58,195 nucleotides of DNA from assembly GCF_022967985.1 (NCBI RefSeq), contig NZ_JALJVC010000022.1:1-58195 (forward strand). Direction: 5' to 3'. The translations under genes and the position numbers were made by a program. Position 1 is the stretch's first letter, and every line of letters begins with the position of its first letter. This stretch comes from Acinetobacter lwoffii (lineage in GTDB: Bacteria > Pseudomonadota > Gammaproteobacteria > Pseudomonadales > Moraxellaceae). Below the pieces are notes generated by a model. That model made no database searches and was not told the DNA's origin. It saw only the letters and a list, made by a program, of their open reading frames with translations. Of this stretch, positions 25,725 through 36,729 are shown one piece after another.

Positions 25725-28700
25725 ATGAACTTTAACCTGTCGGAATGGGCTTTAAAAAATAAAGGTCTGGTGCTGTATTTCATGATCCTGCTCGGTCTGA
25801 TCGGCATCGTCTCTTATTCCAAACTGTCACAAAGTGAAGATCCACCTTTTACCTTTAAAGTCATGGTAATCCAGACCTATTGGCCGGGTGCCAGTGCCAA
25901 AGAAATCTCCCTGCAGGTCACTGACCGGATTGAAAAGGAACTGATGACCACGGGACAGTATGAGCGCATCATGGCCTATTCGCGTCCGGGTGAATCCATG
26001 GTGACTTTTGTTGCCAAGGATTCCCTGGCTTCGAAAGATGTCGCTGATGTCTGGTATAACGTGCGCAAGAAGGTGGGCGATATCCGGCATGAATTGCCAC
26101 AAGGGGTACAAGGGCCGTTCTTTAATGATGAATTCGGCGATACCTTTGGCAATATTTATGTGCTCAAGGGTAAAGATTTTGACTATGCGACCCTCAAGGA
26201 ATACGCCGACCGCTTACAGCTGCAACTGCAACGGGTCAAAGATGTTGCCAAAGTTGAGCTGATTGGCCTACAAGACCAGAAAATCTGGATTGAGATTTCC
26301 AATACCAAGGCCATTCAGCTTGGCGTTCCAGTCATGGCGATTCAGCAAGCCCTGCAGCAGCAAAATGCCACCACCCAGTCCGGTTTTTTTGAAACCGGTT
26401 CAGACCGGATTCAGGTGCGGGTCAGTGGTGCATTAAACAGTGTTGAAGAATTAAGACAGATGCCGCTGCTGGTCAATGGCAAAACTATTCAGCTGGGAGA
26501 TGTCGCAGAAGTCTATCGAGGCTTTAGTGATCCGGCACAGCCCCGGATGCGCTTTATGGGCGAAAACGGCATTGGTATTGCTGTATCGATGCGCAAGGGT
26601 GGGGACATCATTGCCTTGGGTAAAAATCTGGAACAGGAATTCGCCCGCCTGCAAAAAGCTCTGCCACTCGGCATGGAGCTGCAAAAAGTCTCCGATCAGC
26701 CGGTGGCAGTCAAACGCAGCATTAACGAATTTATGAAAGTGCTGGCAGAAGCGGTGGTTATCGTATTGCTGGTCAGTTTTTTCTCGCTCGGTTTCCGGAC
26801 CGGTCTGGTGGTGGCTTTCTCGATTCCGCTGGTGCTGGCCATGACTTTTGCCGGTATGCAGCTGTTTGATGTCGGACTGCATAAAATTTCCCTGGGGGCC
26901 CTGATTCTGGCTCTCGGTCTTTTGGTCGATGATGCCATTATCGCCATTGAAATGATGGCGATTAAGATGGAGCAGGGTTATAGCCGTTTACAGGCGGCCG
27001 GGCATGCCTGGCGCACCACGGCTTTTCCAATGCTGACAGGCACCCTGATTACCGCTGCCGGTTTCCTGCCGATCGCCACTGCAGCATCGAGTACCGGGGA
27101 ATATACCCGTTCGATTTTCCAGGTGGTGACCATTGCATTGCTGGTGTCCTGGATTGCCGCGGTACTGTTTGTGCCATATTTAGGCGATAAACTTCTGCCG
27201 GATTTCAACAAGGATTTAATTCAGAAAGCGCCGTGGTATCAGCGTCTCTGGGCACGTCTACGCAAACAGCCAGAACCTCAGCCGATTGTGCATCATGCCG
27301 GAGAACATTATGACCCTTATCAAACCCGGTTTTATCAGGGCTTTCGCCGTTGGGCCGATGCCTGTGTGACCTATCGTAAAACTGTCATTGTTGCCACGGT
27401 CGGAATTTTTATTCTGTCTATTTTAATGTTTAAGCTGGTGCCGCAGCAGTTTTTCCCACCCTCGAACCGGGCTGAAATTCTGGTGGATCTCAAACTTGAA
27501 GAAGGTGCTTCACTGAAGGCCACTGAAGCTGCAGTAAAAAAAGTAGAAGCCTTTTTATCGAAACAAGAGGGTATTGATAACTATGTGGCTTATGTCGGGA
27601 TGGGTTCTCCACGTTTCTATTTACCGCTCGATCAGCAGTTGCCGCAAACCAGCTTTGCCCAGTTTGTGGTATTGGCTTCCTCGCTGGAAGACCGGAATGA
27701 AATCCGTAAATCCTTAAGTGACCAGATTCGAAAGTTATTGCCAGAAGTGCGTACCAGGGTGTCCTTGCTGGAAAATGGCCCACCTGTGGGTTATCCACTA
27801 CAATTCCGGGTGTCGGGTGAAGATCTAGGATTAGTCCGTGAATGGGCGCAGAAAGTTGCAGCCACCGTGGGAGACAATCCGAATACCACCAATGTGCATC
27901 TGGACTGGGGCGAGCCGAGTAAAGTCATCAAATTGCAGATTGATCAGGATCGTGCCCGTCAGCTTGGGGTGAGTAGCAGTGAACTGGCCAATGTACTCAA
28001 CAGCTCGATTTTGGGGGCCGGTATTGATCAGTACCGTGAAAAACGTGAACTGATCGAAATCCGTTTACGTGGTGCTCAGGCTGAACGGGTGGAGGTAGCA
28101 TCTTTAGCCAGTCTGGCTGTTCCGACCGCAACCGGTACATCGGTACCTTTGGCGCAGCTGGCCAAAATTGAATACAGCTTTGAAGAAGGCCTGATCTGGC
28201 ATCGTAACCGCTTGCCGACCATTACTGTGCGTGCCGATATTCGTAGCAAACTGCAGCCCGCTACTGTGGTCAATGAACTCAAAGAGCCACTGGAAAAAAT
28301 CCGGGCAGAGCTGCCGAATGGCTATCTGCTGCAAGTGGGCGGTACAGTTGAAGAATCGGCTCGCGGACAGAACTCGGTGAATGCCGGCATGCCTTTATTC
28401 CTCGCAGTCGTCATGACCTTGCTGATGATTCAGCTTAAGAGCATATCACGGGCCTTTATTGTATTTCTGACTGCACCTTTGGGCATTATCGGAGTGGTGT
28501 TATTCCTGTTAATTTTCAATAAACCTTTCGGTTTTGTTGCGATGCTCGGAACGATTGCATTATCGGGAATGATCATGCGCAATTCGCTGATTTTGATTGA
28601 CCAGATCGAGCAGGATATTCAGGCCGGAGAGTCGCAGTGGGATGCCATCATCAATGCCACGGTACGCCGTTGTCGTCCGATCGTATTGACCGCACTGGCT

Positions 28701-28850
28701 GCAGTTCTGGCGATGATTCCCTTGTCCCGCAGTATTTTCTTCGGGCCGATGGCGGTGGCGATTATGGGTGGTTTGATTGTGGCGACATTATTGACCCTGT
28801 TTTTCCTGCCTGCACTATATGCACAGTGGTTTAAAGTGAAAAAAGTTTAA
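25725..28850 (+). CDS. RND family efflux pump inner membrane transporter
   Basis: Proton-driven tripartite efflux pump, 1041 residues with the normal 12-TM, two-periplasmic-loop plan. TM1 begins near residue 12, and the porter domain starts with WPGASAKEISLQVTDRIEKE. TM4 carries the adjacent aspartates LGLLVDDAIIAIEMM (about 400-415) used for proton relay in HAE1-type pumps. The second half repeats the plan (GMPLFLAVVMTLLMIQLKS...). The N-terminus resembles the Pseudomonas TriC/MexK-like branch more than AcrB, but the substrate range cannot be told. It forms an operon with the adaptor and is likely controlled by the divergent TetR. Confidence 0.93.
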   Translation: MNFNLSEWALKNKGLVLYFMILLGLIGIVSYSKLSQSEDPPFTFKVMVIQTYWPGASAKEISLQVTDRIEKELMTTGQYERIMAYSRPGESMVTFVAKDSLASKDVADVWYNVRKKVGDIRHELPQGVQGPFFNDEFGDTFGNIYVLKGKDFDYATLKEYADRLQLQLQRVKDVAKVELIGLQDQKIWIEISNTKAIQLGVPVMAIQQALQQQNATTQSGFFETGSDRIQVRVSGALNSVEELRQMPLLVNGKTIQLGDVAEVYRGFSDPAQPRMRFMGENGIGIAVSMRKGGDIIALGKNLEQEFARLQKALPLGMELQKVSDQPVAVKRSINEFMKVLAEAVVIVLLVSFFSLGFRTGLVVAFSIPLVLAMTFAGMQLFDVGLHKISLGALILALGLLVDDAIIAIEMMAIKMEQGYSRLQAAGHAWRTTAFPMLTGTLITAAGFLPIATAASSTGEYTRSIFQVVTIALLVSWIAAVLFVPYLGDKLLPDFNKDLIQKAPWYQRLWARLRKQPEPQPIVHHAGEHYDPYQTRFYQGFRRWADACVTYRKTVIVATVGIFILSILMFKLVPQQFFPPSNRAEILVDLKLEEGASLKATEAAVKKVEAFLSKQEGIDNYVAYVGMGSPRFYLPLDQQLPQTSFAQFVVLASSLEDRNEIRKSLSDQIRKLLPEVRTRVSLLENGPPVGYPLQFRVSGEDLGLVREWAQKVAATVGDNPNTTNVHLDWGEPSKVIKLQIDQDRARQLGVSSSELANVLNSSILGAGIDQYREKRELIEIRLRGAQAERVEVASLASLAVPTATGTSVPLAQLAKIEYSFEEGLIWHRNRLPTITVRADIRSKLQPATVVNELKEPLEKIRAELPNGYLLQVGGTVEESARGQNSVNAGMPLFLAVVMTLLMIQLKSISRAFIVFLTAPLGIIGVVLFLLIFNKPFGFVAMLGTIALSGMIMRNSLILIDQIEQDIQAGESQWDAIINATVRRCRPIVLTALAAVLAMIPLSRSIFFGPMAVAIMGGLIVATLLTLFFLPALYAQWFKVKKV

Positions 28851-28992
28851 ATTCTGTTTAAATTTGTCATAATTTCAGGTGCGAAATTTGGAAATTTTCA
28901 ATATAGTAGCACCTGAGATTTTTATAATTTAAAAAAATAAGTAATTGCTGCATTGGCCGAGCTGCCAATACGGTAACGAGGTTGAACCGAAC

Positions 28993-29370
28993 ATGACTCA
29001 AGATACGTTAACCAAGATGCGACGTTCCGTAGCGATGGCTTATGTCTTCATGTTTTTGGCCTTATTTACCCTGTTTAGTGGACTATTGGCCTACTGGTTC
29101 GCACGTAAAGTCACTCAAGTTGATTATGCCGAGGTCTGGTTACAGGCACAGGCACTGTGGATCATGCGCAATATCGTGATTTATACCATTTTGGCGATCT
29201 TCGCTGCGCTGTGGTTTATTCCCTTGTTTTTCTTTGCCTGGGACAGTCAGCTCTGGGTCAAAGCATGTGTGGTGACCGGCGTGATTTTCAGTTTTATTGC
29301 TTTTATTTTCCTGATCAATGCCTGGTTTAAAGGCATCCATAAATTCTCTCAAAACAAAGCTGTGTTCTAA
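28993..29370 (+). CDS. Conserved small inner membrane protein, unknown function
   Basis: 125 residues from ATG 28993 (MTQDTLTKMRRSVAMAYVF). Three hydrophobic segments are visible (about 10-35, 52-78 and 85-110), separated by short charged loops. The pattern recalls DUF4870/Tic20-like small membrane proteins, but I cannot assign it firmly. An in-frame codon at 28945 would prepend 16 cysteine- and proline-containing residues before a start Met that has a better hydrophilic-to-TM transition, so the shorter form is chosen. It sits 105 bases before dnaJ. Confidence 0.7.
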   Translation: MTQDTLTKMRRSVAMAYVFMFLALFTLFSGLLAYWFARKVTQVDYAEVWLQAQALWIMRNIVIYTILAIFAALWFIPLFFFAWDSQLWVKACVVTGVIFSFIAFIFLINAWFKGIHKFSQNKAVF

Positions 29371-29474
29371 AGCGTATAATTTTTTTCATATTTCCCCTTG
29401 TAAAACTCGGTTTGACCCCAATTTCAGACCTCAGTTGAATATTAAACAAAATTCCGTGAGGAGCATCGCCAGAC

Positions 29475-30596
29475 ATGGCTAAACGTGATTATTATGAGGT
29501 TTTGGGCGTCGCTAAAACCGCTAGTGATGATGAAATCAAAAAAGCCTACCGTAAGTTGGCGATGAAATATCATCCAGACCGTAACCCGGACAATGCTGAA
29601 GCTGAAGAGAAATTCAAAGAAGCAGCAGAGGCCTATGAAGTGCTCTCTGATGGTGAAAAGCGCAGCATGTACGACCGTATGGGCCATCAGGCCTTTGAAG
29701 GTGGTATGGGCGGCGGCGGTGGCGGCTTCGGCGGTGGTTTCAGCGCAGAAGACATTTTCAGCCAGTTCGGTGATATTTTCGGTGGTGCTTTTGGTGGCGG
29801 CGGTGGTCGTGGCCAGCAGCGCGCGCGCCGAGGTTCCGACTTACGCTATGTCATGGAACTGACCCTGGAAGAAGCGGTCAAGGGCGTCAAGAAAACCATT
29901 ACCTTTACTGCACCGGCACCGTGTGATGCCTGTGATGGTAAAGGCTCAAAAAATCCAAACGATGTAGAAACCTGCCGTACCTGTCATGGTGCCGGTCAAG
30001 TGCGTATGCAGCAAGGTTTCTTCTCGGTACAGCAAACCTGTAGCACCTGTCGTGGTCAGGGCAAGATCATCAAGAACCCATGTAATAAATGTCATGGTTC
30101 GGGTGTGTCGGATCGTCAGCAAACTCTGGAAGTCACTATTCCTGCGGGTGTGGACAATGGCGACCGCGTACGCTTGACTGGTAAGGGTGAAGCGATCCGT
30201 GATGGTCAGTCAGGTGACTTGTACGTAGAAGTGGTGGTGCGTGAGCATGAAATCTTCCAGCGTGATGGCGCTGATCTGTATATGGATGTACCGGTATCGA
30301 TTGCTGATGCAGCCTTGGGTAAGGAAGTTCAGATTCCTACGCTGGATGGCCGTGTGAGCCTGAAAATTCCTGAAGGTACGCAAACAGGTAAACTGTTCCG
30401 TTTACGTGGTAAGGGGGTTAAACCGGTACGTACCAGCATGCAAGGTGACTTACTGTGCCGTATTGTGGTGGAAACTCCAGTGAATTTAAGTGCACGTCAA
30501 CGTGAACTGTTAAAAGAACTGCAAGAAACCATGGATGGTGAAGACAGCAAGTCATCACCAAAGAAAAAATCATTCTTTGATCGCTTGTTTGATTAA
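29475..30596 (+). CDS. dnaJ: Chaperone protein DnaJ (Hsp40)
   Basis: Co-chaperone stimulating DnaK ATPase, 373 residues. J domain 1-70 with HPD at 33-35. A long Gly/Phe-rich linker (about 75-112) contains [10 protein letters not shown] runs. The zinc-finger domain has four CxxCxGxG repeats ([32 protein letters not shown]; about 144-208). Substrate-binding C-terminal domains follow. GTGAGGAG lies upstream of the ATG. dnaK is not adjacent in the window. Confidence 0.97.
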   Translation: MAKRDYYEVLGVAKTASDDEIKKAYRKLAMKYHPDRNPDNAEAEEKFKEAAEAYEVLSDGEKRSMYDRMGHQAFEGGMGGGGGGFGGGFSAEDIFSQFGDIFGGAFGGGGGRGQQRARRGSDLRYVMELTLEEAVKGVKKTITFTAPAPCDACDGKGSKNPNDVETCRTCHGAGQVRMQQGFFSVQQTCSTCRGQGKIIKNPCNKCHGSGVSDRQQTLEVTIPAGVDNGDRVRLTGKGEAIRDGQSGDLYVEVVVREHEIFQRDGADLYMDVPVSIADAALGKEVQIPTLDGRVSLKIPEGTQTGKLFRLRGKGVKPVRTSMQGDLLCRIVVETPVNLSARQRELLKELQETMDGEDSKSSPKKKSFFDRLFD

Positions 30597-30608
30597 TTGA
30601 GTGAAAAT

Positions 30609-30636
30609 AAAAAGGACGCTGAGGCGTCCTTTTTTA
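30609..30636 (+). terminator. Terminator after dnaJ
   Basis: AAAAAGGACGC TGAG GCGTCCTTTTTT, a strong perfect hairpin 13 bases after the stop codon. Confidence 0.9.
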
Positions 30637-30723
30637 TTATTTAGATAAGATACTCTAGATTAGAAGATGCTATTTATTAGTTGATAGCTATCTTATTGTT
30701 TGATAGGTATCGCTTAAACATAA

Positions 30724-30752
30724 AAACCGCCTAAAAAGCGGTTTCTGTTTTT
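30724..30752 (+). terminator. Second hairpin terminator downstream of dnaJ
   Basis: AAACCGC / GCGGTTT hairpin with a 7-base loop, followed by CTGTTTTT, about 90 bases after the first terminator. It could be the relic of a lost gene's terminator or a back-up. Confidence 0.6.
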
Positions 30753-31025
30753 ATATTTGACTATCTAAATAGAAAGTATGAGTCCAAATTTGGAGGGAGA
30801 TAGATATTTTGTAAGTGAGAAAAAAGCATCATTCCCGAAATTAAAAAGGCCAATATTGTTATTACAGAGCTATATAATCGCATTCATTACTTATCAAATT
30901 TACCAGTACAGCAGATTACTCTTATTTTGTTATCATGACAATAAAAGCTTAATCTTATTGAAATCACTATAAATTTTTAAAATTTCATTTTTTAATAAAT
31001 AAAATAAATATATATATAAGAAAAC
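30753..31025. other. AT-rich non-coding stretch between dnaJ and cspA
   Basis: Very AT-rich, including a run of alternating TA near 31010. A 64-codon frame (30778-30972) is open, but it has no ribosome-binding site, no recognisable product and a composition expected by chance. I see no convincing feature here. Confidence 0.5.
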
Positions 31026-31053
31026 TTGATTAATTAAATTTTTCGTGTATAGT
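31026..31053 (+). promoter_or_regulatory. Probable cspA promoter and start of long cold-shock leader
   Basis: -35 TTGATT (31026-31031), 16-base spacer, -10 TATAGT (31048-31053). This would give a 5' untranslated leader of about 160 bases before the cold-shock gene. Long leaders of this size are known to work as RNA thermosensors in cspA genes. Confidence 0.5.
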
Positions 31054-31221
31054 TAACTTAACTAGAAAAAAGTCTTGTTTCGGTAAATCTTCTTTAAGTA
31101 TCGCAGTTTTAGTCATAATCCTTCGTTTTTTTCAGATTTGAAGTCTCATTCTTTATTATTTCAAAGTTATATTCAGTCAATAAATTGACTAAAAATTATT
31201 AAAAAATTAGTAGGATATATT

Positions 31222-31437
31222 ATGTCAAACTCAAATGTTGTTAAAGGTACTGTAAAGTGGTTCAACGAAACTAAAGGTTTTGGTTTCATTCAACAAGAAT
31301 CAGGTCCAGATGTTTTTGCTCATTTCAGCGAAATCGCCAGTTCAGGTTTTAAAACCTTAATGGAAGGCCAACTGGTTGAATTCAGTGTAGCTCAAGGTCA
31401 AAAAGGACCGAATGCTGTAAATATTGTTGCTATCTAA
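31222..31437 (+). CDS. Cold shock protein, CspA family
   Basis: A 71-residue OB-fold RNA chaperone. RNP1 (KGFGFI, residues 18-23) and RNP2 (VFAHF, 31-35) are present along with the opening [16 protein letters not shown] and the terminal GPNAVNIV. Binds single-stranded nucleic acid and melts RNA structure in the cold. TAGGATATATT precedes the ATG. The long AT-rich leader and a tight terminator make it an independent unit, placed between dnaJ and dapB. Confidence 0.95.
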   Translation: MSNSNVVKGTVKWFNETKGFGFIQQESGPDVFAHFSEIASSGFKTLMEGQLVEFSVAQGQKGPNAVNIVAI

Positions 31438-31452
31438 GCAAGAATAAACAGT

Positions 31453-31482
31453 AAAAAAAGCACTTAATAAGTGCTTTTTTTA
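31453..31482 (+). terminator. Terminator after cspA
   Basis: AAAAAAAGCACTT AAT AAGTGCTTTTTTT hairpin, 16 bases beyond the stop codon. Confidence 0.9.
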
Positions 31483-31548
31483 TCGTTCAAAATTTAATTT
31501 TAAGTTATTTTCCAAATTGGAAAAATCTTTAGAAAAACAGGATTCAAG

Positions 31549-31776
31549 TTGTTAAAAATAAATGATTTAATTGCAAAATCTAAAAATGGTACTGAAATTA
31601 TTGTTTCGTTAATTCCTCTCAATAAAATGCAAAATACACGTCAGGGTTTAAAAAGAATTGAAGTGGGTAAAAGAGTTCTTCTTTCATCTGGAGTTGAGGT
31701 AGATTTAAACTTAGATGGCCGTACATTCTATACTTCTCTAAATCAATTATTTAAGCTAAATCATAAAGTTATTTAA
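31549..31776 (+). CDS. Small hypothetical protein, TTG start
   Basis: 75 residues, no recognised family. It starts at TTG 31549 with AGGA 8 bases upstream. The composition is plausible for a soluble beta-rich protein (GTEIIVSLIPL; KRVLLSSGVEVDLNLDGRTF). AT-rich codon use matches the following small gene but not dnaJ or dapB. Together with the cold-shock gene and the next ORF it forms an AT-rich insert. It may be a real accessory gene or a chance frame; the start context tips the balance to real. Confidence 0.5.
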   Translation: MLKINDLIAKSKNGTEIIVSLIPLNKMQNTRQGLKRIEVGKRVLLSSGVEVDLNLDGRTFYTSLNQLFKLNHKVI

Positions 31777-31845
31777 AGATAAAATTAAGAAACATCAATT
31801 TTTAGTGGAGATTTTGCCACTTTAACTATTATTAAAGGTATAGAT

Positions 31846-32043
31846 ATGCTTAAACAAAGTATCAGTGTGAAGGATCAGTTTGGGGCTCAACACGCTATTC
31901 AAGCAACAGTCGATCATCATTTTTCTAAAACACAATCTCATTCCAATATAAAACATATCACTGTAGATGGTGAAGATATTCGTCCCAGTTTTGAAATGTG
32001 CTTTCAAAGTACCTTAAGTGGAAAAATTTTCAAAATTGTATAG
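31846..32043 (+). CDS. Small hypothetical protein
   Basis: 65 residues, no recognised family. ATG with AAAGG 6-8 bases upstream. Polar sequence with several histidines (VDHHFSKTQSHSNIKHITV) and one cysteine, no signal peptide or TM segment. It follows the TTG-start gene by about 70 bases on the same strand with similar AT-rich codons. Confidence 0.5.
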   Translation: MLKQSISVKDQFGAQHAIQATVDHHFSKTQSHSNIKHITVDGEDIRPSFEMCFQSTLSGKIFKIV

Positions 32044-33467
<1,424 letters not shown>

Positions 33468-33523
33468 AACCGAGTTAAAATCATTTATAAAAAAATCTAA
33501 AACTAAAATAAGACGAATAAAAA

Positions 33524-34168
33524 ATGCAAAAAATGATTTTCCTGCTCTGTGCAGTGGCGCTTGGCGCCATTGCGCAGGCCAAGCCTGTCGGGACGCCTAA
33601 ACTCAGTATTCATAAAAATAATATCAAGGTCTGGACATACCAGAATGAACAAAACCCGGTCTTTCTCTATAAAGCTGAAACCACTTATACTGCACCGCTT
33701 GAAAATGCCGTGTCCTTGATTCTGAACGTCGAGCATGCAGTGCAGTGGGTTCCCTATATGGGTAGCATCAAGGTCCTGTCCCGCGATGATAAAAAAGGTG
33801 ACTTTACCCTGTATATGGTGCTGGATTTTCCATTTCCCTTAAAAGACCGTGACCTGATTGTGCAGGGTAAGATGATCAAGGAAGCCAATGGCCAGATCAC
33901 CATCAAGAATAAAGCCATCCAAAGTGGTTATCCTTTAAACCCGGATTATGTGCGTTTAACCGATTATCAGGGCGACTGGACTTTTCAGAAACTGGCCAAT
34001 AATAAAGTCAAGGTCTCTACCTATGGTTATGCCAATCCGGAAGGTTCCATTCCTTTGAGCTTCGTAAATATGTTTGTGCAACAGCAACCTTATCAGATGC
34101 TGCAGAAAATGAAGACCGAGCTGGCCAAGCCTTCATCTATTGCGGTCTTGCCTGAAGCTCTACAATAA
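33524..34168 (+). CDS. START domain protein, exported
   Basis: A 214-residue secreted or periplasmic lipid-transfer-like protein. Signal peptide MQKMIFLLCAVALGAIAQA (cleavage after AQA). The START/Bet v1-like fold follows, with the typical blocks ENAVSLILNVEHAVQWVPYM, DFPFPLKDRDLIVQGK and YANPEGSIPLSFVNMFVQQQ. Such proteins bind a hydrophobic ligand; the ligand is not known. A strong terminator lies at the stop codon. Confidence 0.82.
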   Translation: MQKMIFLLCAVALGAIAQAKPVGTPKLSIHKNNIKVWTYQNEQNPVFLYKAETTYTAPLENAVSLILNVEHAVQWVPYMGSIKVLSRDDKKGDFTLYMVLDFPFPLKDRDLIVQGKMIKEANGQITIKNKAIQSGYPLNPDYVRLTDYQGDWTFQKLANNKVKVSTYGYANPEGSIPLSFVNMFVQQQPYQMLQKMKTELAKPSSIAVLPEALQ

Positions 34169-34194
34169 AAAAGACCCAATTTCTGGGTCTTTTT
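34168..34194 (+). terminator. Terminator after START-domain gene
   Basis: AAAAAGACCCA ATTTC TGGGTCTTTTT hairpin directly after the stop codon. Its A/T symmetry may also serve the convergent alcohol dehydrogenase gene. Confidence 0.9.
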
Positions 34195-34216
34195 AACAGC
34201 TGAAAATAAGCAGGAT

Positions 34217-35245
34217 TTAAGCTGTAAAATCTGCTTTAAGCACAATCCGGTAACGGGCTTTGCCAGAATGCAGATGTTCAATCGCTTGGTTCAGTTGTGA
34301 CATCGGGAAGACTTCAATTTGCGGAGCAATATTTTTACGTGCAGCAAATTGGAGTAACTGACGTAATGCCGCCGGCGAACCTGTCGGTGAACCGGTAACT
34401 GACTTGGCTCCGCCAATCAACATGCCAGCCGGAATCTGCATCGGCTCAAGTGGTAAACCCAGCATATGCACAGTGCCATTCGGCGCCAAAGTTGCCAGAT
34501 AAGCCTGCCAGTTCAAGGTGACATTGACAGTACTCAGCAATAAATCAAACTTGCCTCGCTGGGCTTTTAAGGCAGCCGAATCACGACTATTGACCACATG
34601 GTCAGCACCCATGCCTTTCAGCTCATCACTTTTATCGAGATTTGATGTGAAAGCGGTAATCTCACAGCCCCAGGCTTTGAGTAATTTAATCGCGATATGA
34701 CCCAAACCACCAATCCCGATTACACCAACATGATGAATGGCCTGAATCTGATGTTTCAGGATCGGATCAAAGACGGTAATCCCGCCACAGAGCAGGGGAC
34801 CCGCACTTTCAGGATCAAGATCTTCAGGTAAGGGAATGGCCCATTGCCAACCGGCGCGCACTTTGTCGGCAAAACCACCGGCATGTCCGACAATGGTAGC
34901 CACCTGACCGCCAGTACACAGCACCTGCTGGCCCGAAATACAAGGATCGCAATATTGGCAACTTTCCGCTGTCCAGCCGATACCCACCCGTTGCCCAACT
35001 TTCAGGCCTTTGGCTTCTGCACCCAGATGGGTAATGGTACCGATAATCTCATGTCCTGCTACAACCGGATACACTGAAGAACCCCAGTCATTATTGATCA
35101 CTGAAATATCGGAATGACAGAGACCGCAGTATTCTACTTTGACTTCGACCTGATGCGGCTGCAATTCTCCGGCATCAAACTGATAAGGTTCAAGTTCCGC
35201 ACCTGCGGACATAGCAGCATAAGCTTGAATAATATTATTCGACAT
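34217..35245 (-). CDS. Zinc-dependent NAD(P) alcohol dehydrogenase (YahK/CAD-like)
   Basis: Medium-chain dehydrogenase, 342 residues. Catalytic zinc ligands: Cys-His in CGLCHSD (about 37-42) and GHE in VAGHEIIG (about 63). The structural zinc has four cysteines in [16 protein letters not shown] (about 95-110). The nucleotide motif [11 protein letters not shown] is at about 175. The family reduces aldehydes with NADPH. It is the last gene of a five-gene minus-strand cluster, starting 5 bases after tag. Confidence 0.9.
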   Translation of the reverse strand: MSNNIIQAYAAMSAGAELEPYQFDAGELQPHQVEVKVEYCGLCHSDISVINNDWGSSVYPVVAGHEIIGTITHLGAEAKGLKVGQRVGIGWTAESCQYCDPCISGQQVLCTGGQVATIVGHAGGFADKVRAGWQWAIPLPEDLDPESAGPLLCGGITVFDPILKHQIQAIHHVGVIGIGGLGHIAIKLLKAWGCEITAFTSNLDKSDELKGMGADHVVNSRDSAALKAQRGKFDLLLSTVNVTLNWQAYLATLAPNGTVHMLGLPLEPMQIPAGMLIGGAKSVTGSPTGSPAALRQLLQFAARKNIAPQIEVFPMSQLNQAIEHLHSGKARYRIVLKADFTA

Positions 35246-35250
35246 GATTT

Positions 35251-35832
35251 TCAGCTCTTATTTAAATGCGAGGATATTGTTTTAAAGTCACAATGATTTT
35301 CATGGTCATCGACCATACCAACGGCCTGCATAAAGGCATAGCAAATGGTGGGGCCGACAAATTTAAAACCAGCCTGTTTTAATGCTTTAGACATTCTCTG
35401 GCTCTCAATGGTTTGAGCGGGTGCTTGCCGATAATCCACAACATCATTATTCAGTCGCGGTTGCTGAGCAAAAGACCAGAGCCAATCCACCAGATTAATC
35501 CCTTGCTGTTGCAGTTTCAGCCAAGCTTGGGCATTTTCCCGAACGGCGTTCAATTTGCCACGATGACGTATCAGGCTAGCATCTTCAAGTTTCAGTTGGA
35601 GTTGTTCATCTGTAAGTAAGGCGATAGATTCAATCGAATATTGAAAAAAATGTTTACGGTAGGCTTCACGTTTTCTGAGAACGGTAATCCAGGCCAGACC
35701 GGCCTGCTGTCCTTCCAGACACAGCATTTCAAACAGGCGATTTTCATCCAGCAGGGCCTGTCCCCATTCCTGGTCATGGTAGGTGATATACAGCGGATCA
35801 TCGGAGCACCAGCTACAGCGTTGCACAGTCAT
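35251..35832 (-). CDS. tag: DNA-3-methyladenine glycosylase I
   Basis: Base-excision repair enzyme removing 3-methyladenine, 193 residues as in E. coli Tag. N-terminal [20 protein letters not shown] carries zinc and DNA-contact residues; the HhH region [20 protein letters not shown] is typical. The C-terminal HENHCDF holds the remaining zinc ligands. It lies in a tight cluster between an 81-residue unknown gene (24 bases upstream) and an alcohol dehydrogenase (5 bases downstream). Confidence 0.95.
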   Translation of the reverse strand: MTVQRCSWCSDDPLYITYHDQEWGQALLDENRLFEMLCLEGQQAGLAWITVLRKREAYRKHFFQYSIESIALLTDEQLQLKLEDASLIRHRGKLNAVRENAQAWLKLQQQGINLVDWLWSFAQQPRLNNDVVDYRQAPAQTIESQRMSKALKQAGFKFVGPTICYAFMQAVGMVDDHENHCDFKTISSHLNKS

Positions 35833-35856
35833 GTGATGCTCCTTGTTTTGATGCTT

Positions 35857-36102
35857 TTATAATTTAAACACAGTCCATTGATCCTGCTGATTGTCCCAAT
35901 ACGACAGTTCAGCCTGATCCAGATCGCTAAATTGAATCCACATATCTTTACCGGCCTTGTCAGCATAACCGGTACTGATCAGAAGCGCTTCCTCGGTAAT
36001 TTCCATCACCCAGCCCTGGTAAGTTTGACCATTCAATACAATTTTTTGTTGATTGCCTGATTCAGCAAATTCTACCAGACGATTGATCAACGCTTCTGAC
36101 AT
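35857..36102 (-). CDS. Small conserved-looking hypothetical protein
   Basis: 81 residues, acidic, rich in tryptophan and with beta-strand character (KIVLNGQTYQGWVMEITEEALLIS). No family recognised; the shape recalls small Sm-like or PilZ-like barrels, but this is only an impression. AGGAT precedes the ATG. It is 15 bases downstream of the M23 peptidase and 24 bases upstream of tag, so it is very likely expressed. Confidence 0.7.
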   Translation of the reverse strand: MSEALINRLVEFAESGNQQKIVLNGQTYQGWVMEITEEALLISTGYADKAGKDMWIQFSDLDQAELSYWDNQQDQWTVFKL

Positions 36103-36117
36103 GTAAATATCCTAAAA

Positions 36118-36669
36118 TTAACGTAAATAGGGATAAGGGTTGACCACACCGCGGCCCTTGCCCTGTAAATAGATTCCATAATGCAGATGAGGAGCAGTAT
36201 GCCGGGCATTACCGCTATTGCCGACATAACCGATCAGCTGGCCTTTTTTGACATAGTCGCCGACTTTTAAGCCACGTTTATGGCCATCCAGATGCGCATA
36301 ATAGTGCCAGGAGCCGCCTGGACCCAAAATCCAGACTACTTTACCACCCAAATTGTTGTTACGTAAATCTGCAATTAGACCCTCAGTCGCGCTAAAGACT
36401 TTGGTTCCACGTGGAGCCATGATATCAATACCTTCATGTAGGCGTCCGCGACTGCGCGAAGCACCCCAGGTATCTGTTAACTCACGTGCTTGTATGCGTG
36501 CCACCGGGATTGGCAGAGAGGACGGTACTCGCATACTTTTCAGTTTTTGCACGAGGATAGGGTTGAGCTGTACAGCAGGGGATTTTTTTGGTGTACTGCT
36601 ACAGGCAGCCAGCAGCACAGCAATCAAAGCAATCCACGTCAAAGCAAGGTATTGGCGCACTTTATTCAT
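36118..36669 (-). CDS. M23 family metallopeptidase, lipoprotein
   Basis: A 183-residue LytM-type peptidoglycan endopeptidase. The lipoprotein signal ends LLAAC (Cys about 23). Zinc ligands are intact: H and D in HEGID (about 79-83), the first H of the active site in YYAHLDG, and HLHYG near the C-terminus, so an active enzyme rather than an EnvC/NlpD-type activator is expected. Probably acts on peptide cross-links from the inner face of the outer membrane. Confidence 0.88.
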   Translation of the reverse strand: MNKVRQYLALTWIALIAVLLAACSSTPKKSPAVQLNPILVQKLKSMRVPSSLPIPVARIQARELTDTWGASRSRGRLHEGIDIMAPRGTKVFSATEGLIADLRNNNLGGKVVWILGPGGSWHYYAHLDGHKRGLKVGDYVKKGQLIGYVGNSGNARHTAPHLHYGIYLQGKGRGVVNPYPYLR

Positions 36670-36729
36670 CCTTAAATATTGGCAATGCTCATGTTGAGCT
36701 GAGCGATATTTTGCTTTGTTCAGACTATG

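Noticed and set aside
30778..30972. 64-residue ORF after dnaJ
   Set aside because: No Shine-Dalgarno, composition as expected by chance in AT-rich DNA, follows a terminator with no promoter seen.
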